In this document: piece after piece, positions 1 to 6,270 of the stretch
Numbering within the stretch: position 1 is the stretch's first letter
How the letters are laid out: each line of letters starts with the position of its first letter
Source: a bacterium (Candidatus Ratteibacteria) CG_4_9_14_3_um_filter_41_21
GTDB lineage: Bacteria; Ratteibacteria; UBA8468
Length of the DNA stretch: 6,851 bases
Direction of reading: 5' to 3'
NCBI GenBank assembly: GCA_002791075.1
Contig: PFWI01000261.1
Coordinates: 1 to 6,851 of the forward strand
The notes under the pieces: generated by a model
Databases searched by the model: none
Told to the model about the DNA's origin: nothing
The model's input: the letters and a program-made list of their open reading frames with translations, nothing else
Made by a program: the position numbers and the translations under genes

Positions 1-3
1 TTT

Positions 4-10
4 TCTCCTC
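4..10 (-). promoter_or_regulatory. possible ribosome binding site of a gene beyond the left edge
   Basis: The minus strand reads GAGGAGA followed by AAA at the window edge. This is good Shine-Dalgarno spacing for a start codon a few bases outside the window. The roughly 45 bases between it and the repeat contain no recognisable gene. Confidence 0.35.
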
Positions 11-46
11 ACTTAGTTTTTGGTATTGTCAAAAATCTTTCAGCAA

Positions 47-104
47 ATGTGGGAAAGGTCTCCCGACCTTGATATGTATCAGCATCAGGAGATGTCTCCC
101 ACAT
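47..104. repeat. 58-base palindromic repeat with interrupted stem
   Basis: ATGTGGGA (47-54) pairs with TCCCACAT (97-104). After a four-base internal loop on each side, TCTCC (59-63) pairs with GGAGA (88-92). A small GGTC-TCCC-GACC hairpin (57-68) and GATA-TG-TATC (71-80) lie inside. Length and design resemble the 56-base element at 6271-6326, but the sequence is different, so this is a second repeat family. It directly follows the inositol monophosphatase remnant, whose stop codon begins in its last base. Confidence 0.7.
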
Positions 105-307
105 CATTTGTCTTTCATATTCTTTCCTATTAGCCTTAAAATATCCTGATGCACTATTCCATTGGAAGCGATATACTCTTTGGTGTCACTCGTCCACCTT
201 TTTCCTTCAAAATCCGTAGCTTTCCCTCCTGCTTCCTCTACCAAAAGAAGACTGGCCGCAAAATCCCAGACCTTTTTAGCCGCCTCAATCGCTATCTTTT
301 TTTCTTC
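104..307 (-). pseudogene. C-terminal remnant of an inositol monophosphatase family gene
   Basis: The frame starting directly after a TGA (310-308) reads 67 codons without any ATG and ends at a TGA at 106-104. It contains VWDFAASLLLVEEAGGKATD and, further on, EYIASNGIVHQDILRL. This is the WDxAA...EEAGG...SDF...ASNG order that ends proteins of the SuhB/inositol monophosphatase family, including the Asp that binds metal. Full-length members have about 260 residues. The GEE, DPIDGT and other N-terminal parts are absent. The first dozen residues before VWD (Lys/Ala/Glu-rich) do not look like the family and may be junction sequence. The ATG at 311 belongs to another frame and stops after eight codons. 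It lies hard against the end of the MinD pair, so the gene lost its 5' two thirds in a rearrangement. Its last codon and stop overlap the palindromic repeat at 47-104. Confidence 0.85.
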
Positions 308-312
308 TCATT

Positions 313-1185
313 TTAGTCTAAGATTTTCGTAATTTTGTCCCAGAGACTCCTTATTTCGGAGGATACCGGACAATTCTTGTATTCAACGATTGGTTTTCCT
401 TCCACCAAAGATTCGGGAACTATTCGATCAAAAGGAATCTCGCCAATGACCGGGATTCCTGATGCCGAGCAATCCTTTTTAATTATCTTACTATTTTTAA
501 GGTTTATATCGCACTTATTGATGCAAACTACTGTTTTGATGCCAAAATGCTTGGCTACATTAATTGCTCTTTGAGCATCATGCATTCCCGAAAGAGTTGG
601 CTCAATAACAACTAAAGCCAAATCCACTCCGGAAAGGGAGGCAATTACCGGACAACCAATTCCTGGAGGACCGTCAATAATTATATAGTTAAGTTTTTTC
701 TCTAAAGCAATATCCTGGGCTTTTTCCCTAACCAGACTAACCAGTCTTCCGGAATTCTCCTGAGCGATACCCAATTGAGCATGAACCATCGGTCCATACT
801 TTGTTTCCGAAATAAACCAATGACCAACCTCTTCTTCTACTTTCAGGGTTATTGCATCCTCTGGGCATACCAATGTGCAGGCGCCACAACCTTCACAGGC
901 AAGAGAATCTATGATTGTTTTATTTTCTTCCTCTTTGATCGCCTCAAATCGGCAGGTTTCCCGACACTTCCCACAGTTAATGCATTTTTCTTGAGCAATT
1001 ACTGCAGTTTTACCCCCTTCAAAATTATATTCTTCTTTGATTTCCGGATGAAGGAGAAGATGTAAATCTGCCGCATCGACGTCGCAGTCAGCCATAACTT
1101 TATTTTCGCTAAGGGCGGCGAAATTTGCGGTAATCACCGTTTTGCCCGTTCCCCCTTTACCGCTAATGACCAAAATTTGTTTCAT
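313..1185 (-). CDS. MinD-superfamily ATPase with inserted 2x[4Fe-4S] ferredoxin domain (second copy)
   Basis: This 290-residue homologue of the preceding protein has the same architecture. SGKGGTGKTV is at about residues 8-17, and ADCDVDAADLH at about 32-42. The ferredoxin insert has Cys at 68, 71, 74, 78 and at 97, 100, 103, 107. IIIDGPPGIGCP follows at about 168-179 and VIEPTLSG at about 193-200. The Walker A ends in Val where the first copy has Thr, and the two proteins are clearly diverged, so this is an old pair and not a recent duplication. They probably form a heterodimer, given the ATGA overlap that couples their translation. The protein ends naturally (SLWDKITKILD), and three to five bases later the remnant of an inositol monophosphatase gene begins. 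Its role is presumed to be as for its partner. Confidence 0.94.
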   Translation of the reverse strand: MKQILVISGKGGTGKTVITANFAALSENKVMADCDVDAADLHLLLHPEIKEEYNFEGGKTAVIAQEKCINCGKCRETCRFEAIKEEENKTIIDSLACEGCGACTLVCPEDAITLKVEEEVGHWFISETKYGPMVHAQLGIAQENSGRLVSLVREKAQDIALEKKLNYIIIDGPPGIGCPVIASLSGVDLALVVIEPTLSGMHDAQRAINVAKHFGIKTVVCINKCDINLKNSKIIKKDCSASGIPVIGEIPFDRIVPESLVEGKPIVEYKNCPVSSEIRSLWDKITKILD

Positions 1186-2015
1186 TTTGTTTTTTTGATT
1201 CTCTCAAATAATTCCTGGAATTTCTCTTTGTATTCAGGAAATTTTTCCACTATCGGTATCCCCTCCGAATAGGCATAAGCAATCTCCTTGCTGAAAGGAA
1301 TCGTCATCAAAATTGGGATTTTTTCCTCTTTACAATATGCCTCTACTTTTTTATCGCCGATATCTTCCCGGTTTATAATTACACCCAGGGGAACTTTAAT
1401 TTTGCGGCACATTTCCACGGCAAGTTTTAAGTCATTCAAACCAAAAGGGGTGGGTTCAGTAACCAGAAGACAAAAATCTGTATCCTTTACCGCCTCCACC
1501 ACCGGGCAGGAGGTTCCCGGAGAACAATCAATAATGACATTATGCTCTTTTTTTATCTTTTTCTTTACCGCCTTCACTAAAGGAACCGGAGATGATTCCG
1601 ATTCCCTTAATTTACCTTGGGCAAAGAGAATGTTTCTTGCTGTTCCTTCCTCTACTATTCCTTTTTCCACTTCCTTTTCGAAGATGGCTTCCTGCGGGCA
1701 GGCAATTTTACAGGCGCCACAGGAATGGCAAAGTTCATAAAATATGAGAACCTTATTTTTTATTACCGCGATGGCATTATACTGGCAAACTTCACTGCAT
1801 CTACCGCAGTAGTTGCATTTAGCCGTGTCAACGAATGGTTTCGGAAGATAGATTTTCTCGGACTTGCTGAATTCCGGCTTTAAAAAAATATGGTCATCCG
1901 GTTCCTCAACATCGCAGTCTAAAAGTTGAACCTTTCCATTCAAGGATAAAGCAAGATTTACCGCAATAGTGGTTTTACCCGTTCCTCCCTTACCGCTAGC
2001 GATGGAAATTATCAT
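1182..2015 (-). CDS. MinD-superfamily ATPase with inserted 2x[4Fe-4S] ferredoxin domain (first copy)
   Basis: This 277-residue cytosolic protein is a SIMIBI-class ATPase split by a bacterial ferredoxin insert. The deviant Walker A SGKGGTGKTT is at about residues 7-16, followed by LLDCDVEEPD (31-40). The insert carries two cluster motifs: Cys at 67, 70, 73, 77 and at 96, 99, 102, 106, both in the C-x2-C-x2-C-x3-C pattern for [4Fe-4S]. The switch region IIDCSPGTSCP is at about 161-171, and VTEPTPFG follows at about 185-192. Such proteins occur as adjacent pairs in anaerobes. In Desulfovibrio the corresponding pair belongs to the ORP complex. The probable role is coupling ATP hydrolysis to electron transfer or metal-cluster loading. 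The gene starts 42 bases after the cut permease, with only an A-rich weak ribosome binding site. It overlaps the second copy by four bases (ATGA). Confidence 0.94.
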   Translation of the reverse strand: MIISIASGKGGTGKTTIAVNLALSLNGKVQLLDCDVEEPDDHIFLKPEFSKSEKIYLPKPFVDTAKCNYCGRCSEVCQYNAIAVIKNKVLIFYELCHSCGACKIACPQEAIFEKEVEKGIVEEGTARNILFAQGKLRESESSPVPLVKAVKKKIKKEHNVIIDCSPGTSCPVVEAVKDTDFCLLVTEPTPFGLNDLKLAVEMCRKIKVPLGVIINREDIGDKKVEAYCKEEKIPILMTIPFSKEIAYAYSEGIPIVEKFPEYKEKFQELFERIKKTK

Positions 2016-2057
2016 TTTTCTTTTTTTCTGCTAATGAAACTCTTACTTTTAGAGAAT

Positions 2058-2444
2058 TTAACCTATTTTTGGCATAGCAAAAACCGAGAGAATCAAAGTA
2101 ATACCTACCCCGAAGAGAAAACCCGCCAGAATATCTCCCAGAAGGATAAATTCCAGAGAAATCGGGCAGCTTACTAATCTTTCCAAGGTGCGCATTCTCG
2201 TTTCCCAGGGGGTAATTATTGGACCAACCGAAGAAGAGGTAAAGAAAAGTGCGAGAACAATCACCACCGGCAATAGAGAACTAAAGGGCATATTTTTACC
2301 CAGAAAGAAAGCTAAAAAAATGAAACCGGGAAAGATAAAGCCATAGATAAGCACCGGCGGCTTCAGGTAATAAATAGACATATCTTTTTTGGTTATTGCC
2401 CAGGTACTTTTAAACTGTCTTAGAAAAAGATTTTTCTTTTCCAT
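2058..2444 (-). pseudogene. ABC-2 type permease, truncated at the C-terminus
   Basis: This 128-residue product is the N-terminal half of an ABC-2 permease, whose members are usually about 240-270 residues with six membrane segments. It begins with a short cytosolic stretch (KKDMSIYYLKPPVLIYGF). Three hydrophobic segments follow at about residues 28-48, 54-74 and 98-122, separated by the conserved-looking loop ITPWETRMRTLERLVSCPIS. It then stops abruptly after VFAMPKIG. The 42 bases after the stop do not continue the protein in any frame I checked, and no other half is found in the window. I prefer the ATG at 2444, preceded by GGAG inside the ATPase gene; a TTG at 2480 in the same frame is also possible. 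It is unlikely to form a working transporter unless half-size subunits assemble. The truncation abuts the MinD pair, suggesting a recombination breakpoint. Confidence 0.75.
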
Positions 2445-3381
2445 AACTCCAGCCTTTGTGTTCTTCGGTAATTTTGACAAAGACTTCCTCTAAATCTGGA
2501 CCCAGGGTATTCAGGGAAAAAATCTTTAAGTTTCTTTTTTGGGAAAAATTAAGGAGTTGCCTTATTAACTCATCGGGATTATTGGTATAAATTTTAAATT
2601 TATCGCCTATTTTCTGGACCTTATTTACATATTCTATCTCCTTCAAATCATCTTCACTTTTAATCGGCGGATTAAATGCGACCTCAATTGTCTGTACCGA
2701 TTGAAATTCCTTCTTCAGATTTTCCGGGCTGTCAATGGTGGCGATTAGGCCATGGTCAATAACCGCAATACGGTTACAGAGTTCATCCGCCTCCTGAATA
2801 TTATGGGTAGTTAAAAATATTGTGACCCCTTCCCGATTGAATTTAGCAATCATCTCTTTGATAAGGCGGCTACTGACAACATCCAGGCCTGCGGTTGGCT
2901 CATCGAGAAAAAGAATTTGGGGACTATGTATCAAAGCCATACACAAAAGTAATTTCTGTTTCATCCCCTTAGAAAAAACCTTGGTCTTCTCATCCTTCCT
3001 TTCATAAAGATTAAATATCCTGAGAAGTTCAGCGCTCTTTTTAATTCGGTTTTCCTTTGGAACGTCATATAACTGACCGATAAGCATGAGATTGTTCCAG
3101 GCGCTCAAATCAATATAGATATTGGCTAACTCCGGAACAACACCTATCCTGCTTTTCGCATAAAAGGCTTCTTTTCTGATATCATAGCCTAATATAAAAG
3201 CTTTGCCACTGGTTGCAGTTATTACCCCGGTTAAAATTCTCTGGGTAGTTGTTTTGCCCGCACCATTGGGACCTAAAAAACCGAAGACTTCTCCTTTCTT
3301 AACCTGAAAGTCAATGTTATTGACGGCAGTTACTTCAGGATATTTTTTAGTCAATCCTTCTGCCTCAATGACTGAATCCAT
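2410..3381 (-). CDS. ABC exporter ATP-binding protein (CcmA/NatA type)
   Basis: This 323-residue ATPase subunit of an ABC-2 type exporter would energise export of an unidentified substrate at the inner membrane. The Walker A GPNGAGKT is at residues 37-44, the signature VFSKGMKQK at about 135-143, Walker B ILFLDEPTAGLD at about 156-167 and the H-loop TTHN at about 191-194. Two motif departures are visible. The Q-loop glutamine is Glu (VVPELAN, about residue 84), and the signature reads FSKGM rather than LSGGQ, a variant common in this group. After about residue 225 comes the extra C-terminal domain of such ATPases, ending with LGPDLEEVFVKITE. The last codons overlap the permease gene by 35 bases, the normal coupled pair arrangement. 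The start has no clear ribosome binding site. It shows no functional link to the neighbouring Mrp/NifX genes. Confidence 0.93.
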   Translation of the reverse strand: MDSVIEAEGLTKKYPEVTAVNNIDFQVKKGEVFGFLGPNGAGKTTTQRILTGVITATSGKAFILGYDIRKEAFYAKSRIGVVPELANIYIDLSAWNNLMLIGQLYDVPKENRIKKSAELLRIFNLYERKDEKTKVFSKGMKQKLLLCMALIHSPQILFLDEPTAGLDVVSSRLIKEMIAKFNREGVTIFLTTHNIQEADELCNRIAVIDHGLIATIDSPENLKKEFQSVQTIEVAFNPPIKSEDDLKEIEYVNKVQKIGDKFKIYTNNPDELIRQLLNFSQKRNLKIFSLNTLGPDLEEVFVKITEEHKGWSYGKEKSFSKTV

Positions 3382-3565
3382 ACTTAATTAAATTTATTCT
3401 ATAGGAATTTCCTTTTAAAACATTTACCACGAAAGCACGAAGTTAAAGAAGACACGAAGAAATAATAGCAACCACGAATTTATCGAATTTCACGAATTAA
3501 AAGAACAATATTTTAAAGTTCTTAATTAGAATAATTCGCGTAATTCGTGGTTAGAGTATCTATGT
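3382..3565. other. intergenic gap between MBL gene and ABC ATPase gene
   Basis: The 184 bases hold most of the nested palindrome plus about 40 bases ahead of the ABC ATPase gene. In that last stretch the minus strand reads AAGGAAATTCCTATAGAATAA. TAGAAT could be a -10 box, but I see no convincing -35, and AAGGA is too far from the ATG at 3381 to be its ribosome binding site. No small gene is evident. Confidence 0.5.
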
Positions 3566-3602
3566 TTATTTCGTGCTTTCAAGTTTTCTGTCTTCGTGGT
3601 AA
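3424..3602. repeat. nested palindromic repeat element
   Basis: Several inverted pairs are nested around one centre. TTACCACGAA (3424-3433) pairs with TTCGTGGTAA (3593-3602), AAAGCACGAA (3432-3441) with TTCGTGCTTT (3570-3579), AACCACGAATT (3470-3480) with AATTCGTGGTT (3542-3552), and AAGAAC (3501-3506) with GTTCTT (3518-3523). The layout suggests one palindromic element inserted in another of similar CCACGAA type. From memory, CCACGAA/TTCGTGG repeats are frequent in genomes of uncultivated bacteria, but I cannot confirm this here. It fills the gap between the MBL and ABC ATPase genes, and its right 37 bases are coding for the MBL C-terminus. It could act as a terminator or mRNA-stabilising hairpin. 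Confidence 0.8.
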
Positions 3603-4255
3603 TCTTTGTAATTTAGAATTATTTTGCCCGCGCCACCAGAAATATATTTCTCTGGATATAAATTTTTTATCTTTGATTTAAACTGGGTGCAATGAGTGGG
3701 ACAAACCAAATCTAAATCTTTGATTAAATCAAATTCACTAAAACCGTGCAACCCCCCAATCAAAGTTTTAACCTTACCGAATTGACTTGCTGCCTTCAAG
3801 ATATTGCCAACTCCGGAATGAGAGCATCCCGCTATTACCACCAATTTTTCCCATTCTTTGATTACTAAAGATTGTTCAACGCCTTTAAGTTCACCGGTGG
3901 AGAAGAAATTCTGATGAAGTTGCATTGGTTCTTTAATCGGAACTATTTCCTCTCCATTTTCAGACTTGCCCATTGAAGAAGGGATGTAGACTTTAATCTT
4001 TTTGTTTGCTGCTCTGAGAAAATCAGGCAATCCTCCGGTATGGTCCCAATGATTGTGAGAGATAAAAACTTCGGAAATCATCAAGGAGTCAATCCTCAGT
4101 TTTCTCATATTGAAAAAAAGGATGCGACCATTGGCTCCGGTGTCAAAGAGAATCGTTGGACTACCTTCTTTTTCTATCAGGCAGGAGAATCCCCAATCGG
4201 CCTTCAGTCCTTCCTGGTAAATCTCATTATCATAGAGAATGGTTATGGTCACCAT
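3566..4255 (-). CDS. MBL-fold metallohydrolase, COG1237 type
   Basis: This 229-residue protein has the metallo-beta-lactamase fold. The metal-binding motif H-N-H-W-D-H is at residues 67-72 after ILFDTGANG (35-43), with a second metal site at GCSHSG (143-148), an IGGLHG segment (167-171) and PTHC (187-189). These match the COG1237 group, some annotated as dihydropterin-type synthase homologues, but the substrate is not predictable. Such genes are common next to Mrp and NifX-like genes in anaerobes. The start overlaps the end of the Mrp gene by 26 bases, implying coupled translation, and there is no good ribosome binding site of its own. The last dozen residues (DYHEDRKLESTK) and the stop are encoded by the right arm of the palindromic repeat at 3424-3602. 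The original C-terminus has thus probably been replaced or extended. Confidence 0.92.
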   Translation of the reverse strand: MVTITILYDNEIYQEGLKADWGFSCLIEKEGSPTILFDTGANGRILFFNMRKLRIDSLMISEVFISHNHWDHTGGLPDFLRAANKKIKVYIPSSMGKSENGEEIVPIKEPMQLHQNFFSTGELKGVEQSLVIKEWEKLVVIAGCSHSGVGNILKAASQFGKVKTLIGGLHGFSEFDLIKDLDLVCPTHCTQFKSKIKNLYPEKYISGGAGKIILNYKDYHEDRKLESTK

Positions 4256-5069
4256 CTAAGAAATTTATTATTTTTTCTTCAATTTCTTTGATTATTTTAG
4301 CGGTTTCCATGTCCTGGTTGAAATGAATAAACGGTTTTCCCGAATCGCCTGCCTTTACCATTTCCGGTTCAATCGGGATTCTCCCCAAAAATGGCACTTT
4401 TAAATCGGCCGCGGATTTCTCACCGCCCCCGGTTTTAAAAAGGTCAATTTTTTTCTTACAATAGGGGCAGATAAGACCGGACATATTTTCAATTAGTCCA
4501 ATTACCGGCATCTTCAACTCTTTAGCAAAATAAACCGCTTTTGTTGAATCCAGAATTGCCACATCCTGGGGCGTAGTTACAATGATTGCTCCACTTATCC
4601 CGGGGATAAGTTGACCGACACTTAATGGTTCGTCCCCGGTTCCCGGTGGAGAATCAATAATCAAGTAATCAAGTTTACCCCAGTTAACGTCGGCTAAGAA
4701 TTGTCTGATCGCAATACCCTTAAGCGGACCACGCCAGATAATTGGTTTCTCCGGACTTTCAATAATCAAAGCAATAGTAACTGCTTTCAAATTAGGCAGA
4801 ACTTCAAAGGGCTCGATTCTTCCTGAATCGGTGGCAGAGAGTTTTTTATTTTCAATGCCTAACATCTTGGCAATATTGGGACCATGAAGGTCTATATCCA
4901 GAATACCAACCTGATAACCCTTTAAGGCCAAACTATAAGCCAAATTGACTGCTACCGTTGTTTTACCCACCCCGCCTTTTCCGCTGATGATTAAGATTTT
5001 ATGGTGGATATTCGCCATATTATCCTTTAGTCGTTTTTCCTGCTCTGAATCCCTTTCCGGCTTTTGCAT
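4230..5069 (-). CDS. Mrp/NBP35-family iron-sulfur carrier P-loop ATPase
   Basis: This 279-residue cytosolic ATPase of the Mrp/NBP35/ApbC family carries and transfers [4Fe-4S] clusters to apoproteins. The deviant Walker A SGKGGVGKTT is at about residues 29-38. DIDLHGPNI follows at about 58-66, LIIDSPPGTGDE at about 136-147 and TTPQDVA at about 165-171. The family's cluster-bridging CxxC is CPYC at 201-204. No N-terminal DUF59 domain is present, as is usual for the form found in anaerobes. The frame is open upstream to 5294, but that part overlaps the zinc-ribbon gene. The ATG at 5069 has AAAGGA nine bases upstream and retains the EKRLKDNMANIHHKI segment typical before the P-loop. The ATG at 5018 also has AAAGGA, four bases upstream, and cannot be excluded. 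It ends 26 bases inside the next gene. Here it probably loads a cluster on the NifX-like partners. Confidence 0.93.
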   Translation of the reverse strand: MQKPERDSEQEKRLKDNMANIHHKILIISGKGGVGKTTVAVNLAYSLALKGYQVGILDIDLHGPNIAKMLGIENKKLSATDSGRIEPFEVLPNLKAVTIALIIESPEKPIIWRGPLKGIAIRQFLADVNWGKLDYLIIDSPPGTGDEPLSVGQLIPGISGAIIVTTPQDVAILDSTKAVYFAKELKMPVIGLIENMSGLICPYCKKKIDLFKTGGGEKSAADLKVPFLGRIPIEPEMVKAGDSGKPFIHFNQDMETAKIIKEIEEKIINFLDGDHNHSL

Positions 5070-5082
5070 CAAAAAATATCCT

Positions 5083-5307
5083 TTATCCCCTGACCATCTT
5101 TGTTCCGCACTTCGGGCAGGACACCTGATAGCAGGGATTACCTGCAGAGTGGGATACTTTTGCTCTGCATTTAGGGCAAACGCAATAACCGGCGGGGCCA
5201 GCGCCAGGGCGATTTCCGCCCATTCTTCCTCGGCCACTACCAAATCCTCCTCCTCTGCCTGTTCCTGGACCTTGACCAGATGGTCCCGTTCCATCTCCTC
5301 TCGGCAT
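5083..5307 (-). CDS. small DUF5320-type protein with double-CxxC zinc ribbon
   Basis: This 74-residue protein opens with MPRGDGTGPSGQGPGTGRGG, closely matching the first residues of the 133-residue DUF5320-like protein at the head of the cluster. A Gly/Arg-rich stretch runs to about residue 40. The C-terminal third holds CVCPKC and CPKC pairs about 20 residues apart, with a further Cys between them, which fits a zinc ribbon or rubredoxin-like metal knuckle. It lies 14 bases after the NifX-like gene and 13 bases before the Mrp gene, clearly inside the operon. The same DNA is also open in the Mrp frame, but the strong ribosome binding site and family motifs show this frame is the coding one. 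Its function is unknown. A role in metal handling or in complex assembly is inference from the Cys pairs and context. Confidence 0.88.
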   Translation of the reverse strand: MPRGDGTGPSGQGPGTGRGGGFGSGRGRMGGNRPGAGPAGYCVCPKCRAKVSHSAGNPCYQVSCPKCGTKMVRG

Positions 5308-5312
5308 TTTTT

Positions 5313-5320
5313 CCCTCCCT
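5313..5320 (-). promoter_or_regulatory. ribosome binding site for the zinc-ribbon gene
   Basis: AGGGAGGG on the minus strand lies five bases before the ATG at 5307. It supports this small gene as real and places its start. An overlapping reading frame beginning at 5294 (the long form of the Mrp frame) has no comparable support. Confidence 0.7.
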
Positions 5321-5321
5321 T

Positions 5322-5882
5322 TTATTTTTTACTTAATTCCTCCATCCTCTTGCTGATTGCTTCCAACTGCTCTTTTAAAACCTGAATCTGTTCCTTCAAC
5401 ATCTCCATCTCCTGCTCTTTGGATATTATCCCTCTTCCCATACCGCCGCCCATACCCATTCCTCGACCCATCCCCATACCACGACCATCTCCCATTCCCG
5501 GTGTTGGCCCTGCTCCTGGCGATATGCCAAAATGGGAAGATACATTAGGACTGGAAGTACTCTGCAACTCTCCTTGCTTATACTTTTCAATCGCCTCCTT
5601 TACCGGACCGCTCACCCCTACGATTACTTCAACTCCGGCCGCCTGCATGGTTTGAAAGGCATTCGGTCCACAATTGCCGGTAAGCAAAATCTTTACTCCT
5701 TTATTAGCGACCAGTTGGGCTGACTGAATACCCGCGCCAGACATCGCCGAAAGATTGGGATTCTCAACTGCTTCAAACTGCAAGGTTTCCGGCTCCACGA
5801 TGAGGAAATAGGGACATCTACCAAACCTGGGGTCTACCTGACTGTTCAAATCAGGACCGCTCGCTGTAATCGCAATCTTCAT
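5322..5882 (-). CDS. NifX-like protein with Met/Gly-rich linker and coiled-coil tail
   Basis: This 186-residue protein has three parts. Residues 1 to about 108 are a NifX/MTH1175-type domain: MKIAITASGPDLNSQVDPRF at the start, then GRCPYF, the LLTGNCGPNAF turn, and a VGVSGPVKEAIEKY segment. Residues about 118-152 are a Gly/Met/Arg-rich linker with repeated GRGMGMG units. Residues about 153-186 are a charged heptad helix (EMEMLKEQIQVLKEQLEAI) that should form a coiled coil. The domain alone is about the family's usual length, so the extra 75 residues are an add-on. The many Met residues could bind a soft metal such as copper, though this is only a suggestion. GGAGG lies just upstream within the previous gene's last codons, and the next gene begins 14 bases after the stop. 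It is probably a metal-sulfur carrier of the ORP kind. Confidence 0.92.
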   Translation of the reverse strand: MKIAITASGPDLNSQVDPRFGRCPYFLIVEPETLQFEAVENPNLSAMSGAGIQSAQLVANKGVKILLTGNCGPNAFQTMQAAGVEVIVGVSGPVKEAIEKYKQGELQSTSSPNVSSHFGISPGAGPTPGMGDGRGMGMGRGMGMGGGMGRGIISKEQEMEMLKEQIQVLKEQLEAISKRMEELSKK

Positions 5883-5883
5883 T

Positions 5884-6255
5884 TTATTCCCCTCCTTCTT
5901 TTTTTATTCCGTATCCTTCGCCTGAGCCTGGTTTACAGGGATTTTTCCCTCCAACAAGGTTTCCTTCGGCAAATTTCTCAAGCACCTCATTTACCTTCCC
6001 AGATATTCCAACAACTACTTGAATTCCTTTATCCGCAAATAGTTGTTGAGCGCGAGAACCGGCTCCTCCGGTAATAATGTAGCCTATTCCCTGTTTTGCC
6101 AAAAATTCCGGCAAGAATCCAGGACTATGGCCGGGATTAGAAATTATATCCTTCTTCAAAATTTTGTTCTCTGCTATCTCGGCAATGGTAAATGAGGGAC
6201 ATCTTCCAAAATGGGGCGAGACGAAATCCCCATCGGTAGAAACCGCTACTTTCAT
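5884..6255 (-). CDS. NifX/NifB-C family (dinitrogenase iron-molybdenum cofactor) protein
   Basis: This 123-residue single-domain protein belongs to the ribonuclease H-like NifX/NifB-C/MTH1175 fold, whose members bind or carry metal-sulfur cofactors. The start MKVAVSTDGDFVSPHFGRCP is the family signature, and the ISNPGH segment, the ITGGAGSRAQ glycine turn and the VVGISGKVNEVLEKF segment follow in the expected order. It ends with a short Cys-containing tail (NPCKPGSGEGYGI, about residues 105-117) of the type seen in stand-alone members. Without nif structural genes nearby it is unlikely to serve nitrogenase. By context it resembles the orange protein (ORP) of Desulfovibrio, which holds a Mo-Cu-S cluster. 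The stop lies one base before the next start, and its last codons supply the next gene's ribosome binding site, so the two are probably translationally coupled. The metal it carries is not known. Confidence 0.92.
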   Translation of the reverse strand: MKVAVSTDGDFVSPHFGRCPSFTIAEIAENKILKKDIISNPGHSPGFLPEFLAKQGIGYIITGGAGSRAQQLFADKGIQVVVGISGKVNEVLEKFAEGNLVGGKNPCKPGSGEGYGIKKEGGE

Positions 6256-6260
6256 TATAT

Positions 6261-6267
6261 CTCCTTT
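6261..6267 (-). promoter_or_regulatory. ribosome binding site that fixes the start at 6255
   Basis: AAAGGAG on the minus strand is followed by five bases and the ATG at 6255. The frame stays open upstream to a TTG at 6312, but those extra 19 codons fall mostly inside the palindromic repeat at 6271-6326. The downstream ATG is therefore the real start. Confidence 0.85.
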
Positions 6268-6270
6268 AAG

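Noticed and set aside
1288..1740. Long plus-strand open frame opposite the first MinD gene
   Set aside because: It is antisense to a strongly supported coding region, rich in Phe/Ser from the reverse complement of Lys/Glu codons, with no recognisable domain. The other plus-strand frames in the window were dismissed for the same reason.
3424..3602. CRISPR array or insertion sequence
   Set aside because: The repeated CCACGAA units are in inverted, nested order with irregular spacing, not direct repeats with spacers, and no transposase is encoded.
5070..5294. Extended N-terminus of the Mrp ATPase reaching 5294
   Set aside because: The upstream part is Ala/Glu-rich, unlike any Mrp N-terminus, and overlaps the zinc-ribbon gene. 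That gene has its own strong ribosome binding site and recognisable motifs in another frame.
5322..6255. Nitrogenase cofactor biosynthesis locus
   Set aside because: The NifX-like domains are in a context of Mrp, MinD/ferredoxin and DUF5320-like genes, and no nifH, nifD, nifK, nifE, nifN or radical-SAM nifB gene is present in the window.
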